6,718 bases of DNA, from assembly GCA_023230665.1 (NCBI GenBank), contig JALNWY010000163.1:1-6718 (forward strand). Direction: 5' to 3'. Origin of the DNA: Deltaproteobacteria bacterium (GTDB lineage Bacteria; Desulfobacterota; Desulfomonilia; UBA1062). Shown here piece after piece: positions 6,320 to 6,718 of the stretch; positions within the stretch are counted from its first letter, which is position 1; each line of letters opens with the position of its first letter. The notes beneath the pieces are model-generated. The model was not told where the DNA came from, did no database searches, and worked only from the letters and a program-made list of their open reading frames with translations. Both the position numbers and the translations under genes were made by a program.

Positions 6320-6607
6320 ATGAGATGCGCCAAATGCGGCTATGTGAGCTTTGATTATCTGGACCGATGCAAGAGCTGTGGAGACGACCTCGTCCCCGCA
6401 AAGATCAAGCTGAATATCTATACCAAAGCGCCTGAAATCGACATCAATGATGAGGGTTTTGCAGTGGGCAAGGTGGAAGAAGAGCGTAAGGACCTGCTCG
6501 GCGAAAGCGTGGCAGCCGCCAGGCAGGATGTTTCCATGGAAGAGGTCCTCATGGAGGACGGGGAAAAGCTCGAAAGCTTCAACTTTGAAGACGATGAAAA
6601 CGCTTGA
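6320..6607 (+). CDS. Small CxxC zinc-ribbon protein with acidic tail, function unknown
   Basis: This is a 95-residue protein. Its N-terminus is a single zinc ribbon: Cys3-x2-Cys6, ten residues, then Cys17-x2-Cys20, with the wording CAKCGYVSFDYLDRCKSCG (3-21). This type of N-terminus recurs in uncharacterised proteins of deltaproteobacteria, which is my recollection and not a search result. The rest has no recognisable domain and no membrane segment. The last 26 residues (70-95) carry 11 acidic residues and one lysine, so the tail is probably disordered. Such a protein may bind a partner or nucleic acid, but nothing here shows which. The start is ATG 6320 with AGGAGG at 6304-6309 (ten-base spacing), a strong site. 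Its stop TGA (6605-6607) lies within the -35 box of the putative promoter for the downstream tRNA-Phe. Confidence 0.85.
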   Translation: MRCAKCGYVSFDYLDRCKSCGDDLVPAKIKLNIYTKAPEIDINDEGFAVGKVEEERKDLLGESVAAARQDVSMEEVLMEDGEKLESFNFEDDENA

Positions 6608-6632
6608 CAACCATCCCGGTTTTCACTAGACA
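6604..6632 (+). promoter_or_regulatory. Putative sigma-70 promoter for tRNA-Phe
   Basis: The consensus -35 hexamer TTGACA (6604-6609) is followed after 17 bases by TAGACA (6627-6632), which matches the -10 consensus at three of six positions. Transcription would begin around 6638-6641, giving a leader of only a few bases before the tRNA at 6643. The perfect -35 box and ideal spacing support the call; the -10 box is weak. The -35 box includes the stop codon of the zinc-ribbon gene. Confidence 0.55.
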
Positions 6633-6642
6633 TTCTCCAGTT

Positions 6643-6718
6643 GCCGAGGTAGCTCAGTAGGTAGAGCAGGGGACTGAAAATCCCCGTGTCGGCGGTTCAA
6701 CTCCGTCCCTCGGCACCA
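6643..6718 (+). tRNA. tRNA-Phe (anticodon GAA)
   Basis: The 76-base tRNA folds completely by eye. Acceptor arms GCCGAGG and CCTCGGC pair at all seven positions. The D arm is GCTC/GAGC around AGTAGGTA. The anticodon stem GGGGA/TCCCC encloses loop CTGAAAA, which places GAA at positions 34-36. The variable loop is GTGTC. The T arm GGCGG/CCGTC has one G-T pair and loop TTCAACT. The discriminator is A and the CCA end is encoded. The anticodon reads UUC and UUU (phenylalanine). The gene ends exactly at the last base of the window, so any integrated element using its 3' end as attachment site would lie just outside. Confidence 0.97.

Noticed and set aside
6278..6610. A 110-codon minus-strand open frame opposite the zinc-ribbon gene
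   Set aside because: The plus-strand frame has a strong ribosome site and a proper CxxC pair; the antisense product has no features.
6643..6718. tRNA-Phe 3' end as an integration (attachment) site
   Set aside because: tRNA genes are common targets, but the window stops at the CCA and no second copy of the tRNA 3' end or integrase is present inside, so nothing supports it here.

Overview
This is a gene-dense, GC-rich (roughly 58-60% by eye) bacterial chromosome segment of ordinary housekeeping content. The isoprenoid (MEP pathway) genes, an outer-membrane-type lipopolysaccharide (Kdo/WaaP) kinase and a small CxxC zinc-ribbon gene with an acidic tail suggest a Gram-negative organism. My best guess is a deltaproteobacterium (Desulfobacterota). 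That placement rests on protein style and gene company, not on a marker comparison. I see no mobile element, CRISPR array or phage gene.

Layout. Positions 1-4809 are a rightward gene train: the 3' end of ispD, ispF (overlapping ispD by 22 bases), cysS, uvrB and a KdkA-like LPS kinase. Spacing is very tight: 10 bases between ispF and cysS, 36 between cysS and uvrB, and 3 between uvrB and the kinase. An operon is therefore likely. It joins isoprenoid precursor synthesis, cysteinyl-tRNA charging, nucleotide excision repair and lipid A/core modification, a mixed operon with no single pathway. A leftward pair meets it tail to tail with only 18 bases between stops: a DUF3783-type protein of unknown function (5660-6073) followed by a plsC-type acyltransferase (4828-5556). 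The kinase and the acyltransferase both act on envelope lipids, but they are on opposite strands.

The right end holds a divergent, locally AT-rich 246-base intergenic region (6074-6319), a 95-residue zinc-ribbon protein (6320-6607) and an intact tRNA-Phe(GAA) (6643-6718) with encoded CCA ending exactly at the window edge. The tRNA probably has its own promoter, whose -35 box TTGACA overlaps the zinc-ribbon stop codon.

I did not find a convincing undescribed system. The items most worth a second look are the IspF substitutions around the trimer-axis cavity and the TTTE motif, the uncharacterised DUF3783/zinc-ribbon divergent pair, and a perfect 22-base palindrome inside uvrB.
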